Source: Beta vulgaris subsp. vulgaris (Eukaryota; Streptophyta; Magnoliopsida; Caryophyllales; Amaranthaceae). Taken from it: a stretch of DNA of 64,000 bases. A program made the translations under genes and the position numbers. The stretch is from NCBI RefSeq assembly GCF_026745355.1, contig NC_079209.1:7340984-7404983 (forward strand). Reading direction: 5' to 3'. Each line of letters begins with the position of its first letter. Positions within the stretch are counted from its first letter, which is position 1. Under the pieces are notes generated by a model. It was not told the DNA's origin and searched no databases. It saw only the letters and a program-made list of their open reading frames with translations. Positions 12,701 through 23,771 of the stretch are shown piece after piece.

Positions 12701-15700
12701 GTTCAAAAGATGGAGAAGGATCAAGTCAGCGGGGCTAATGCACTTGCCAAGGCGGTAACAAAAGAGGATCCAAAACATCATGATTTTCTTCAAATTTCTA
12801 CGTCCTTGGAAGAACCTAAAACTAACGAGCCTAAATATTTCTTTTGACCAATTGTGAGTAGTTTCTAATATTAGGGCCTAGAGGCCCCTAAACTTTGGTA
12901 CTTAGCTTGTAAACTCTTTCTTTTTACTTAATGCATCCACTTAACCAAAAAAATAAAAGAAGAGAAATAGTAATAAAGAACTTATAAATTTGAAGAATTG
13001 CTTTTCCTATAATGCCCATTTGAATTATTGGAAATAGCTCTCACAAACTTATATATGGCTGAAAACACTTTGCGAATTCATAGGTAGGCCTGGCCCTTGT
13101 AAACCTACTAAAATGTTACAATGGTATTACATATAGAATTAGCGAGCATAAGATTCTTGGGCATTTAGTTGTATACAATAGGAGTGGATTGAACCTCGAA
13201 TTATTTAACCATATTGGCGCATTAACATATGAAAAAGGGTAGTAAGTTCCCAAATTTACAGTTTTATTGTTGCAGTAATAAGGGAGACGCTTGGTATTTT
13301 AGGAGATCCATATGATAAGAGTGAGATAAAGAGGAATGAAAAATGTGCCAATCTGGAAAAAAAAGAGAAAGAGAGAACTCATATAAAAAAAAGTATGTTG
13401 CAACTATTTGAAAAAATTCAAAATAGGAACAGTTGTAACTAAATAACGAATTAAGTATTCTTATTCACTTGTAACATGAGAACTGCCCACATCATTGACA
13501 AAGAAAGTTTGATAACTTTATAAACTTTGGGAGTGTGTCCTCTCAATTGCAATTGGTATCCAAGGATATAAGCACACAGGTACAATAAAGAGGAAAACAA
13601 AATAACAAAGACTAAGAAATAGACGACGTACCTTAGACCATTGGTGTGAGGCAACAAAGTAGTTTCGCCAAGGGAAGAATTTTCATATAGTTCACCCACG
13701 TCCAACGGCTGCTTATAAAACATATTGGCGGAAGCAGCAAAAAGGACCCGAAATACTGTAGTAAAGGGGCTCCCTCGAGGTCCAACATACTTGTAAGAGC
13801 AAACGGCGCTTAAGAAAACAAGAAATGAAAAAATCGCAAATATGGCAGAAACTCCAAATCGAACACCCCATGGCTTAACAAACACCACAACTAGGATTCC
13901 GACGACAACAATGGTGATACTGAAGAAGTGGAAGAGAAAGCTTCCGCAACATTTACAAAAAATACAAAGGAAGAGCCGCGGAAAGGAGGGTGATGAGATG
14001 CCGAAATTCGTAGAGTTAGGAGATAGATTTCGGTTATCCTGATGCTGATCTTCGTCGACATCTTCTTGGGTAATATTATTGAGCATACCATACACATTTG
14101 CCAAGATACTCTTTATTTGCTTTTCAGTAAAGAAGTCGAAAGAAGCTACGTGACCCGCTATTCCTATTGCTGTAAAGACTAACGCCACATAAAAGAGTTG
14201 TTTTTGGCGGCCTTCAATACATTCAGGCTTGTATTCAGCGCAATTACCATATGACTTGGCTAGAACTGGTGGAGTCGACATCCAAAATAACCCCAGTCCC
14301 TATAAAATTAATTACCATATTGGTTATATATGTGGGGCATATCAACATATGATAGGTGGTTTATATTATTTAAGCTCAGAATTAGTTGTTATATGGTCCT
14401 GATAATTTAGTACTTGGATTTGATGTGTTTTGATTCTGCAAAAAGATCTTCTATAATATGGTTATCTCAATTCTATCCTTTTGCTATCAAGGAAGATACA
14501 ATCATAAATCATTACTATACCGTGAAAAATAAAATTTTTACGAGAAGCAATAACATATCAACAAATTCCACTTTCGGCCTCTTATCTTTGGTATAAGTAC
14601 TCAAAGTTGCCACATATTATGACTTATATTTAATTAATGGAGCGACTCCGTTTCATGTTGACGTGCATGTATTGCATTGTGTCTCCAATTATTTATATAA
14701 ATTTGGTTAATAATATAAAGATATGACCATATTAGTATGCATATACTATTGGATTCGTTAACATCACAACCGAGTTTACTCATCATATATGGTACATCCA
14801 AGACTAATTGTTGCTCATTTGAAACTCACATTTTTAGTATATTTTGCTCATTTGGATGATTTCAGATAATGATGAGCAAAAAGATATCATTGAGTGTACA
14901 ATGTGTTTATGCTCACAGTACACCTCGGTCTACAATAATTTTTTTTTTTCATCACAACTTGTTATGACTTATGAGTCTTAATGCATTAAAGGTAAAACTA
15001 AACCATTGGATTATGCTCCAATACTAGTGAAATACTTTTTTAATAATTAGGACTAGTTGCTAATAATTAGTTAGTGGGCTAACAAGTAATGATCTATATA
15101 ATGGTCTATTATGTGGGATAAAAGTAGTGGGTTAAGTAGTGAGCATGTTATTAATAGTGTTTTGTATGCCTATTTAAAGGTTGTTTTGTTTAGTTATTTA
15201 TGTATGAAAAATATAAAAATGTAGTCTTTTTAATTTCTCTTTTTTATCCTCTAAAAAATCCTATATGGTATCAAGAGCATCAGGTTAGACCGTTAGATCC
15301 AACAAAAAAAATAGAAATGATGAAGAAAAAGAAGAAGAAGAAAAAAAGGGGAAAGAAAGAGTGTTAAAAAAATATATTTTTAAAAAAAAGTGTTTTATGT
15401 GTTTAACTATGGCAAGTAATGGTTTTACTTAGATGTGTGGATGGGTTCCCTTTAGCCTGTGAAATTGTTTTTGGTTAGGGTGATGGGGCAACCTTCACAA
15501 AAAAATCAGATTGACAATCTGATAGTGGTGGAAGTCCGTAGTCAATGCAGACACGGTTTCCGGAATTTTAGTAGTGGAAGTGGTCAAATTTGCAAGACTA
15601 CATCGACGATAGTTTATGGAGAGAAGTGCTCCATTCATTCATTGAAGGTTTGATGAGAAGTGAATCAACAAATTTGAAAATGGTAATGAGAAGTACATTA

Positions 15701-16831
15701 CATTAGGAAGAGAAGTGCTTCCAATTTAATATAGAGAAGTGTTCATGAATATTAAGAAAAAAATTTAAAGGTCCATCATGCGGGAAGAATTACGAACAAG
15801 CAAGATTGTGATACAATGTTTAATATTGACTCTCAGAAATTTTGGAGCAAGGGGATGTGTTGGATTGTTCTCCAATACTAGTCAAATAGTTTTTTAATAA
15901 TTAGGACTAGTTGCTAATAGTTAGTTAGTAGGCTAACAAGCAGTGATCTATGTAATGGTCTATTTTGTGGGATAAAAATAGTGGGTTAAGTAGTGGGCAT
16001 GTTATTAGTAGTGTTTTATATGCCTATTTAAAAGTTGTTTTGTTTAATTACTTATGTATGAAAAATATAGTCTTTTTAATTTTTCTCTCAATTTTTCTTT
16101 TTTCTCCTCTAAAAAATCCTACATCTAAATAGTCACTTACAAGTGCGTTCGAAAGACAGGAGAGGAAGAGGATGCAAAAGTGACCTAGAAAAGCATCCGC
16201 AACATAGACAAGAACAAGAGCCAATACTTTAGCTGAACCCCTCCATACGTTAATAATTGCAGCCGCATGTTTGAGATCGAGCTTCCAAACATCAGACAAG
16301 TATACCATCATCACCCACAGCATCACAATTCTGGCGAACCAATGTGTCCACTGTAGTCCTGCAAATAATTATTATTTATAAAACCAAATTGAATTTGATA
16401 TGTATCATATGCTCAAATGATAATATGACATTCTAATTTTGCTTGTCAATAAATTCATATAGGCATTGAAAATAACCCACTAATTAACAATTTCAACAAT
16501 ATATTTTTATAAATAACCCCGTATATGCTTATCTTTTATAACATTATCGTTTGAAATAATTAAGAAATAGACATAAGTTTATTTAGTGTTTGTACTTCCT
16601 CTAAACTGAAATAAGTGAAATACTTCTCTCATTTATGTGAGAGCTTTTTGAGAAAATCGTTTCGCTTATTTCAGAATTGTGATACACTACAAGAAAGACA
16701 CTGCCCATTACTGACAGATTAGAATAAGAACCGAATTGAACAAAATTAGTACCTAATTAAGATATGATTAGATTACCTTGTAGGCGAATCAATCCTCTGC
16801 CTTTCTTTGCCGTACCACTTACAATATCCAT
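9702..16831 (-). CDS. NPF (NRT1/PTR) family transporter, NPF5.5-like, gene 1
   Basis: Plasma- or vacuolar-membrane MFS transporter of the NPF family; members carry nitrate, peptides or hormones, and the substrate here is unknown. Four exons join in frame: 16831-16777, 16358-16141, 14299-13632, 10584-9702 (minus strand), 1824 nt, 607 aa. All introns have GT/AG ends (donors GTAATC, GTAAGT, GTACGT). The start is the ATG at 16829-16831 (MDIVSGTAKKGRG). Exon 2 holds helices 1-2 (MMVYLSDVW, ADAFLGHF). Exon 3 opens with STPPVLA and ends at LLPHTNGL. Exon 4 begins with the family hallmark CLDKAAI and holds helices 7-12, with IFWLLPQF, LDGI and SRLDNYFWVLA. The family ExxE[R/K] motif in helix 1 is absent. 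A 40-residue polar insert (about residues 145-185) precedes a CxxCxCC stretch. Introns 2 and 3 are swollen by transposons. Confidence 0.9.
10790..12960 (+). mobile_element. Decayed LINE inside intron 3 of NPF gene 1
   Basis: Opposite in orientation to the gene. Fragments in LINE order are visible: an RT remnant (RQGGPLSPYIFIL near 10840-10880), a polymerase block with LFEDDIMFF (about 10985-11010, EDD in place of ADD), zf-RVT (about 11900-12040: NWKKLWDTICLPKIQNFLW, then CSFCQT), and an RNase H domain at 12410-12847 ending in QVSGANALAKAVT. The tail TTAACCAAAAAAATAAAAG near 12945 resembles a LINE 3' end. Many stops and shifts show that it is old. No target duplication could be defined. Confidence 0.75.
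12961..13440. other. Intron 3 sequence of NPF gene 1, no element recognised
   Basis: AT-rich intronic DNA between the LINE remnant and exon 3. Nothing further is seen. Confidence 0.5.
15004..15265 (+). repeat. TRIM copy 1, left LTR
   Basis: First of two matching direct repeats. It shares long near-identical blocks with 15858-16123 (for example TAATTAGGACTAGTTGCTAA). Mutations in its first two bases have removed the canonical TG start. Confidence 0.85.
15858..16123 (+). repeat. TRIM copy 1, right LTR
   Basis: Second direct repeat; starts TGTTGGATTG and ends CCTACA. It abuts the donor region of NPF gene 1 exon 2 on the opposite strand. Confidence 0.85.
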
Positions 16832-17290
16832 CGCAAGGTATTTTGAAGAACAAGACTAATTAAGTTGTGACCGAAATAGAGAATTAACTTGGGAAATTGC
16901 AGGAGGGGGTGGGGGTGGGTAGTAACGTAGAGAATTTAATTGCATTGCAACTACTATATGGAGATTCTTCTATTTTGTGGTTTATATTATAATCAATTAT
17001 TTATTTAACTTAAAAAATAAGGAGTAAGTTTTTTTGACCAGCCCTACATGCTCTAGCTTGCTTGATAGTTGATAGCCATGTGTGAGCTGACATGAAATTT
17101 ACAAGTTGCATGCCTTCTCAAGTCAAATATATTCTTCTATTGATCAACTGGGCAGTTTTCAGGATTTTAAAAGCTATTTTAGATACCACTAGCTCAAGAA
17201 GAAGTCAAACCCGTATATTAGCTGAACTAAAAACCCAGCAACTGAAAATGATAAATAATTGAAATTGAGACGTTACTAGTTTATGAGTTG
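16832..17290 (-). promoter_or_regulatory. Upstream region of NPF gene 1
   Basis: The gene's 5' flank, read on the minus strand. It contains a C-rich run (complement of GGAGGGGGTGGGGGTGGG at 16902-16919) about 75 bp before the ATG and a weak TATA candidate (ATATAGTAG, about 16950). No firm transcription start can be set from sequence alone. Confidence 0.35.
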
Positions 17291-17296
17291 TTCGAG

Positions 17297-17443
17297 AGTG
17301 GGGGATAGCCTAGTGGTGAGAGCTTCCCTCCCGGTTTCAAGAGGTCCCGACATCGATTCTCACCCTTAACAAGTTGAGGTCCCCTTTATTCCCCCAATTT
17401 GTCAAGGTTTCTCCTTATCTTATTAAAAAAAAAAATTAATGAA
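17297..17443 (+). repeat. tRNA-derived SINE
   Basis: The head looks like a tRNA gene promoter: A box TAGCCTAGTGGTGAG and a degenerate B box ACATCGATTCTC, spaced as in tRNA-derived SINEs. A T-rich body follows, then a terminal A run (TTAAAAAAAAAAATT, about 17426-17440). About 150 bp long. Flanking duplication not resolved. Confidence 0.65.
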
Positions 17444-17536
17444 TTATTTGATAAACAGTTTAGTTAAGTATTTCAAGAAAAGAACATTTGTTTGAGGTTC
17501 AAAAAGCTAGAAAAAATAAATCAATACAATATTATT

Positions 17537-18012
17537 TGGGTACTACCCAAGTCTGCTGACGGACATACATCATGGCCGGCAGTGTAGAACCAGGACGCGA
17601 ACTCATAAAAGGTAAGTCAATGCCTCCTCTACTTGAGACCGGGACTGCCGTCGCGGCCACCGAAGAGGACAAAACAAAGGGAATCTTCCCTCTGACAGAT
17701 TCACTACAGCCATACACGTGTCAAAGGATTACCTATATCCTGTCAGGTGAATCATATGCCTATAAATAGTGAAACAATACTATTTCTACAGGTACATTTT
17801 CTCTCATACTAAAAATAGCTTATCTCCCTCTCTCTAAGCTTTCTCTCTCTATAATCCTTACTGGACATTAGCTGACTTGAGCGTCGGAGGGGGTTTCCTC
17901 ACAACCACCCCGAGGGTAGCTCACGTTTGTTATTTTGCAGATCACCAGTCCCGGATAACCACCATAACTGACAGACACCTCTTGGGCCTGCCACCGTTTC
18001 ACAACCGAAATA
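17537..18012 (+). repeat. Left LTR of the gypsy element
   Basis: Matches 21674-22148. It contains a TATA box (GCCTATAAATAGTG, about 17757-17770), followed about 70 bp on by a CT-rich leader. It starts TGGGTACTACCC and ends near CACAACCGAAATAA. Confidence 0.88.
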
Positions 18013-18599
18013 ATTTGGCGCTAGAAGGAGGGGCCTCCTATCCTTTCGAGTAACATCCATGGGTGATGCAAACAACAACACTAGTCACGGTCCACAGGAG
18101 TTCGATGTCGGATAGACATCCTCTCAGCCTGCCATTACTGGGAAGATAGGGAATCCGTAGTTCAACTATTGGACACCAGGGAATGAGGAGCAAACCCCGA
18201 ATAATAACATACCATTCAACTTGGCTCAACTAAGTCAATTTTCCCCTAAGCAACTTCAAACCGTAGCATCTTTCATTCAGATGTTAACGAGCAATCCTCA
18301 ACAAAGTAACCCACCTACTCAGCAAGCAGGCGGAACCCGTAAGCGACCGCTGGCCATGGCCGGTAGGAACGCTGACGGCACTCCGCTCCGGAAGATGCAC
18401 TCCCTGAATCAAGAGGGACGAGAGCTAGAGAAGCGGATTGATTAGTCAGGTTATGAGGAGCCAATACTAGAGACTGAGGAACTTTATTATTCTGAAGAGG
18501 AGACTCAAGGTTACTCCTGTCGTGAGTACAGCACCAATAGTGCTAGTAACTATTCGACATGAGGTCACCTTCTCATCAAACCAAAACTCTCTCTCTTCA

Positions 18600-19561
18600 C
18601 TTCAGAAATACTGAACCATCCGATGCCCAAAATCAAGATGCCATCCTCCAAGTATGATGGAACATCTGATCCTGACGATCACGTTGCGCCTTATGAAGGT
18701 AACATGTTCTTGTACACGCATGTGGACGCCATCTGGTGTAAGGTCTTTCCATCCACATTGACCGGGATAGCCTAGACATGGTTCAAGAGTTTGAAGCCAG
18801 GTAGCATTTCTAGTTTCTCCCAGCTGTCATCTACTTTTAGTACACACTTTGTGAGTAACAGACACCGCGAGCGCACGACTGGAGAGTTATTATCTGTTAA
18901 GCAGGGCGAGAATGAAAGCTTGCGGGATTTTATTGGTCGTTTCAATGTTGAAGCGGTCTCAATTCCGAGATTGCAGAAGGATGTGGCCATGTCGGCCTTC
19001 ATGATGGGACTCAAAGAAGGGTCACCCTTCCGGAGCTACCTGGGCCGAAAGACTTACACGTCCCTCGGACCAGTCCTTGGCAAGGCCAATGACTTTATAA
19101 GGGGAGAAGAATTTGATAGGGCTGTGAGCAAACGCGAGCCAGAAAAGAAAAAAGAAGACAAGCAGAGAAAAGAGAAAGGTCGTGAGAGTGACCGCGGCCG
19201 GGATGATAGAAGGCTGGAATCAAATGTTGTAAAAAGGGGAAATGATCGTGAAAAAAATGACCGCGAGAGGTATGATCGAGACAGAGGTGACCGCGAGGGA
19301 GGTGGTCGTGATAAGGGCGAACGCAAAGAAAGATTCGACGCGTATAACCAACGCACCACCTCCAGAAGCCAGATATATCTGATGAATAAGGATAGTGATA
19401 AATGGCAGCTTCCGAAGCAGATGTTCCACAAAAACCGCAACAAAAGCAAGTGGTGTGATTTCCATGGGGATCACGGACATCTGACTGAAGATTACCAACA
19501 TCTTAAGGATAATCTGGAGGATCTGGTAAGAAGAGGTTATTTCAGCCAATACAAGGCTTAG
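18600..19561 (+). pseudogene. Gypsy gag (capsid) ORF, partly broken
   Basis: Capsid-like protein of the retroelement. A retrotransposon gag domain is recognisable (FSQLSSTFSTHFVSNRHR, then LSVKQGENESLRDFIGRF, then MMGLKEGSPFRSYL) at about 18791-19090, open from 18791 to 19561. A very charged Arg/Lys/Asp/Glu stretch follows, then a C-terminal WCDFHGDHGHLTEDYQ motif in place of a classical CCHC knuckle. The upstream part (from about 18600: MPKIKMPSSKYDGTSDPDDH) is in another register and has a stop at 18774-18776. Confidence 0.75.
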
Positions 19562-19739
19562 ACTAGATAAGGAGATCTCGTCAAGCCTGTAAACCAGAAT
19601 GTCCAGTCGCGGATCAGCGAAATCCACGTCATTAGTGGCGGTCCAGTTCATGGAGGAAGCATGAGCGGAGCGAAGACCAGCTTAAATGAATTCAGGCATC
19701 ATGTTAACTTCAATGGAAGTCTGCCATGGAAGAAGCCGC

Positions 19740-20691
19740 AAGCAATGCCATGTGATCGACAAGTGTCCGAAGTTTGCTCCGGTGATCGTCAATAGATCGA
19801 CAAAGAATTTCCATCCTATCTTATGTCCGATACCATTCGCCCAATGGGGAATGAATATCCTAGGGCCATTCACTATGGCAACGGGCCGGGAGGCAGGCGC
19901 TTCCTTATTGTTGGAATTGATTATTTCAAAAAATGGATAAAAGTAGAACCGATAGCAAAGATAAAAGCAAGGTATGGAAGTTCATCTGGCATAACATCAT
20001 GACCAGATTCGGTATCCCTGCAGCAATTCTATTTAATCATGGTGTACAGTTTGTTTGCCGGCAATGAAAACCTTCCTCACGGACTTCCGAATCAAGTTTG
20101 CCTATTCAGTTGTATGTCATCCACAAAGTAACGGCCAAGATGAGGCCGCCAACAAGCAAATCTTGAATGCTCTCAAGAAGAAGTTAGATGAGTTCAAGGG
20201 CTGATGGGTCGAGATGGTGTCGGCAGTCCTATGGGTAAACTGAACAACAAAGAAAGAGGCAACCGGGGAAAGTCCCTTTAAGTTGGCTTTCGGCGCATAA
20301 GCAGTACTACCGGTGGAAGTAGGGTTATCGTCCTATCGAATTAAGCATCAAATCTTGGAAAAGAATGATCAAGCACTAAGGTAGAACTTGGATTTCCTGC
20401 CCGAGATAAGGCTGAAGGCAGAGCTGAAGGCGGCACTACACAAGAATATAGAATCAGCAAGGCTTATAATACGAAAGTCCTGGAAAGGTCGTTAGGAGAA
20501 GGCGACCTAGTCCTGCGACGAACAGTGGCCACTAGTAAAGCACATGCTGAAGGGAAATTAAACGCCAATTGGGAAGGTCCGTACGTCATCGCTAAGAAGC
20601 TTGCTCCCGGCTCTTTCATTCTCAAGTGCATGGACGGAAAAGAGCTTAGAAATTGTTGGAATGCTAGTGTCTTGAAAAAGTATTATGTTTA
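19740..20691 (+). pseudogene. Gypsy integrase remnant
   Basis: Core integrase motifs PFAQWGMNILGPFT (about 19838-19880) and GIDYFKKWIKVEPIAKI (about 19915-19965) lie in different frames. The C-terminal domain (GEGDLVLRRTVATSKAHAE ... NANWEGPYVIAKK ... WNASVLKKYYV, ending at 20691) is well preserved. Frameshifts and stops in between make it non-functional. Protease, RT and RNase H, which should precede it, are absent. Confidence 0.75.
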
Positions 20692-20804
20692 ACTGATAGA
20701 ATGTAATCGACCGAGAGCCTCTTTTGGTTACATGAATAATATAAACTATTGCTAGAGTTCCGTAAAAATATATATGTTTCCCTTTGTATTTACTTGTTTA
20801 ATGA

Positions 20805-21096
20805 CAGCCATATAACAAGCCTTAGCCAAATGACAGGCTCAAAATTTAATAACGGCCATATAACAGGCCTAAAACAAACAAGGACATGTGATAGGCTCGA
20901 AAGCACAATTACTGCCATATAACATGCTTAGTGAAAATAGCGATATAACAGGCTTTAAACGCTGACGGCCATGTAACAGGCTCGGAACGGCAACGGCCAT
21001 ATAACATGCCCAAGAAGTTAACGACCATATAACAGGCCAGAGAAACTAACAGCCACATAACAGGCCAATGCAGTTCGCAGCCATATGACAGGCCTT
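20805..21096 (+). repeat. Diverged tandem array, about 10 copies
   Basis: A core of the form GGCCATATAACAGGC recurs about every 28-40 bp (for example 20851, 20974, 20996, 21026, 21052, 21080) with different spacers. It lies between the integrase and the 3' LTR, a usual place for satellite-like arrays in Tat-lineage elements. Confidence 0.75.
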
Positions 21097-21377
21097 GGAT
21101 AATAAACTTGCAGGCGGTAAATAATCCAAAGCGGCAATAATTGCTAACAGTGTAAAATTGCAAACAAAAAGAAGATGAATCATAAATTACTGGCATGGCG
21201 GCCAAGTACAAGCAAAAACGTGGGCAGCCATTCAAAAAAAGGCACTTATGAATTCAGTAGCAAAAGTTGCAGTTAAATGTTTACATGCCATCATAAGCTG
21301 AGTATTACAAAAACTATCAAAAATTATTACAAACTATTCGAAGCTATGGAGGAGCCTGAAGATGACCGCCAAAGTCT

Positions 21378-21640
21378 TCAAGAGGGAGGCGCTTCTTCAT
21401 CTTCAACAACAGGCAGAATGTCGGCAATGACCTCCTCAGAGCAGATGTAAGGCTCATCCGCGAGAGGACGCAGATGGACACCCTCAGCAAAGGAGGTCTC
21501 CATTTGCTCCCAGTCAAATGATGGATGGGAATGGCAGACGCACCTCTTTGCGGCCACCCATCCGTCGTCGTACCTCTCATCTAAGTGCCCGACAAACTCC
21601 TCTTATCCTTTGAAAGCGGCCAAGGCAAGACGATCGCCAA
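21378..21640 (-). pseudogene. Antisense ORF of the gypsy element (remnant)
   Basis: On the minus strand, between the tandem array and the right LTR, one frame reads GDRLALAAFKG, a stop, then about 75 codons (EEFVGHLDERYDDGWVAA ... EDEEAPPS, stop at 21378-21380). The composition is protein-like (acidic, with aromatics) and unlike the flanks. Tat-lineage elements often carry an antisense ORF at this place; its function is unknown. One internal TAA and the adjoining G18 run suggest decay. Confidence 0.5.
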
Positions 21641-21673
21641 CGATGCGGGGGGGGGGGGGGGGGGGTAGTTGTA

Positions 21674-22148
21674 TGGGTACTACCCAAGTCTGCTGACGGA
21701 CATACATCATGGCCGGCAGTGTAGAACCAGGACGCGAACTCATAAGAGGTAAGTCAATGCCTCCTCTACTTGAGACCAGGACTGCCGTTGCGGCCACCGA
21801 AGAGAACAAAACAAAGGGAATCTTCCCTCTGACTGATTCACTACAGTCATACACGTGTCAAAGGATTACCTATCCTATCAGGTGAATAGTACGCCTATAA
21901 ATAGCGAAACATTACTATTTCTGCAGGTTAATTCTCTCTCATACTAAAAATAACTTATCTCCCTCTCTCTAAGCTTTTTCTCTCTATAATCCTTACAGGA
22001 CATTAGTTGGCTTGAGCGTCGGAGGAAGTTTCCTTACAACCACCCTGAGGGTAGCTCACATTCTTTCTTTTGCAGATCACCACTCCCGGATAACCCCCAT
22101 AACTGACGGACACCTCTTGGGTCCGCCACCGTTTCACAACCAAAATAA
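21674..22148 (+). repeat. Right LTR of the gypsy element
   Basis: Near-identical to 17537-18012, with the same TATA box (GCCTATAAATAGCG). Preceded by a run of about 18 G (around 21648-21665), which may replace the polypurine tract. Confidence 0.88.
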
Positions 22149-22599
22149 ATATGTATCAATTTTAACTCACGCTATGCTTTTCTTTAGGAAGATACTTGCC
22201 AAAAACTATTTTCTCATATATAAGAAAAAGAAAATGAGAAGTAGAAGACTTCCAACCTACTTCCAATTATATCAGCTGATAAGATGTGCTTGAACTTTAA
22301 TAGATAATCCATACAATATCATATTGCTTCTTACCAATTCTAGCAATCTAACTACAAATTTGCACCTCTTCAAGTTGCAAGCCATTAGAAACGCACCGAC
22401 TAAAATTAAAATTAAACTAACAAATTATACCGCCGAATTTCATAATGAATTTGAGTTATACTTTGACTTTATAACTTAAACTTGCTTCACATCCATGTGC
22501 ATCACATATCATTGAGTTGACGAAGTATATTGATACCAGATTTGACATTTGTGAAGACATGTTTTAACACTTTCAATTTACCCCTTAGCGCGAATATTG
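22149..22599. other. Non-coding spacer
   Basis: AT-rich sequence between the gypsy element and the next repeat. Nothing recognised. Confidence 0.45.
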
Positions 22600-22790
22600 A
22601 TTGGGACATATTAGGTACTCACCTCGATAGTAGTCTTAAAAATGCCTCTCTCTGTGAAGGATACATCTTTTGTTGGTGTTTATAGCCACTAGTCTCCACA
22701 AGAGCTTTGGGAGTGGGACCCCTTATCATTTCTTCTCAATTTTAAAGTCTAGCTCGCTAATCATGTTAGGTTGACATACGAGAGGTTTTA
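22600..22790 (+). repeat. SINE-like interspersed repeat, copy 2
   Basis: Its tail (AGTCTAGCTCGCTAATCA, then GGTTGACATACGAGAGGTTT) corresponds to the tail of the repeat at 8138-8330. The head is more diverged and no clear B box is seen. Confidence 0.4.
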
Positions 22791-23765
22791 GCATATATGT
22801 GATATGATACTTGTATTTAATTGATGCATAGGTTAAGAGTATCAAAATTTCTATATAAGATATTATTATATAAAAAGTTTCCATTTCAAAATCCAATCAA
22901 ATAAAAAAATCTTAGATGACTCCCACCATATTTAGTATTTATCCTTTATTATTATCCCCAAATAAAATCTTGTTGTATTATTGTTTTAATAAAATCTTGA
23001 TATTAATAATCTATGCCTTGTTGCATAGGTTAATTAGAAAACTCCAACATATATATTCATTTTGCTTTAGCTTTGTTGCTACTTTCATCTTTTCTTTTTT
23101 TTTTTTTGTTAACTCAGCTTATACTTGTTGAAACTTATTTTAATAAGTTGAGGAGAACAAACTCTTACTTGAATTGTGATACTTTATCGTCAATAATAAG
23201 AAGGGACTTCTCCAAGTAAATGTTGTGATATTCCCTTGTATTATAATTGAAGAAAGGCAGTGAAGTTCGAACTCCACTCGAGTGGTGAAAACCCTAGGTT
23301 GCATATCGTATAGAGAAAGGATAGTGGAATTTTGAAGCCAAAAATACATACTTTATTTCCTTCAAGGAGAGCTTTTGTCAATGCGCTCTTCTCATCATCC
23401 CGCAAGTTTTAATTTGAGATTTGTGAAAAATAAATTACCTCTCAAAATTTTTAATTCACAATAATTGTTTTAGGACAATAATTTCATAATGATTTAGTTG
23501 TACACATTTAATATACAATGATTGTTGTAGATATTTATTACATACATGGTATAAGATATGATTTCGTTGTGCTACCAATAAGTTGCCCCAGGCCAAAACC
23601 CATTACAATCCAAACCCTCACAACAAGAAAAAAGTAAAAAAAACAAATAAAAGATAAATAAATAACATACAAAATGGTAATATAATTCACAATAAGAAAG
23701 AAGTGCCGATGGTTTACAAAGTAATTTTAATTCAATCCATTATAATAAAAACCCTTAACACGGCC
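22791..23765. other. Non-coding stretch 3' of NPF gene 2
   Basis: AT-rich, with no protein-like ORF. It contains the 3' flank of gene 2 (minus strand). No repeat ends recognised. Confidence 0.45.
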
Positions 23766-23771
23766 GTGCCA

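Larger units (their letters stand above)
15004..16123 (+). mobile_element. TRIM retrotransposon (copy 1) in intron 2 of NPF gene 1
   Basis: Two direct repeats of about 262 and 266 bp (15004-15265 and 15858-16123) bracket a 592 bp non-coding core. Right after the first repeat is TGGTATCAAGAGCA, a primer-binding site of the initiator-tRNA-Met type. Right before the second is the purine tract AGCAAGGGGATG. The LTRs run from TGTTGGA (CATTGGA in the left copy) to TCCTACA. No gag or pol is present, so this is a terminal-repeat retrotransposon in miniature, moved in trans. No exact target duplication was found. Its right edge is only 11 bp from the GTAAGT donor of exon 2. A relative sits in intron 3 of NPF gene 3. 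Confidence 0.85.
17537..22148 (+). mobile_element. Tat-lineage Ty3/gypsy retrotransposon, internally deleted
   Basis: Two LTRs of about 476 bp (17537-18012 and 21674-22148) differ at only a modest number of sites, so the insertion is fairly young. After the left LTR comes a primer-binding-like TTTGGCGCTAGAAGG. Inside, in order: a gag ORF (about 18600-19561), a short integrase piece from about 19740, the integrase C-terminus (about 20490-20691), a tandem array (20805-21096), and an antisense ORF remnant before the right LTR. Protease, RT and RNase H are missing between 19600 and 19740, so it is non-autonomous. Tandem repeats and an antisense ORF near the 3' LTR are features of the Tat lineage (Ogre/Retand type), hence the assignment. 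No matching target duplication was seen. Confidence 0.85.

Noticed and set aside
14996..16130. Clean 5 bp target duplication for TRIM copy 1
   Set aside because: TAAAC on the left and TCTAA on the right do not match at the defined LTR ends; only a shifted CTAAA is shared.
19054..19651. Two minus-strand frames of 131 and 143 codons
   Set aside because: Opposite-strand shadows of the charged gag region; their Ser/Leu/Arg-rich composition follows from its Asp/Arg codons.
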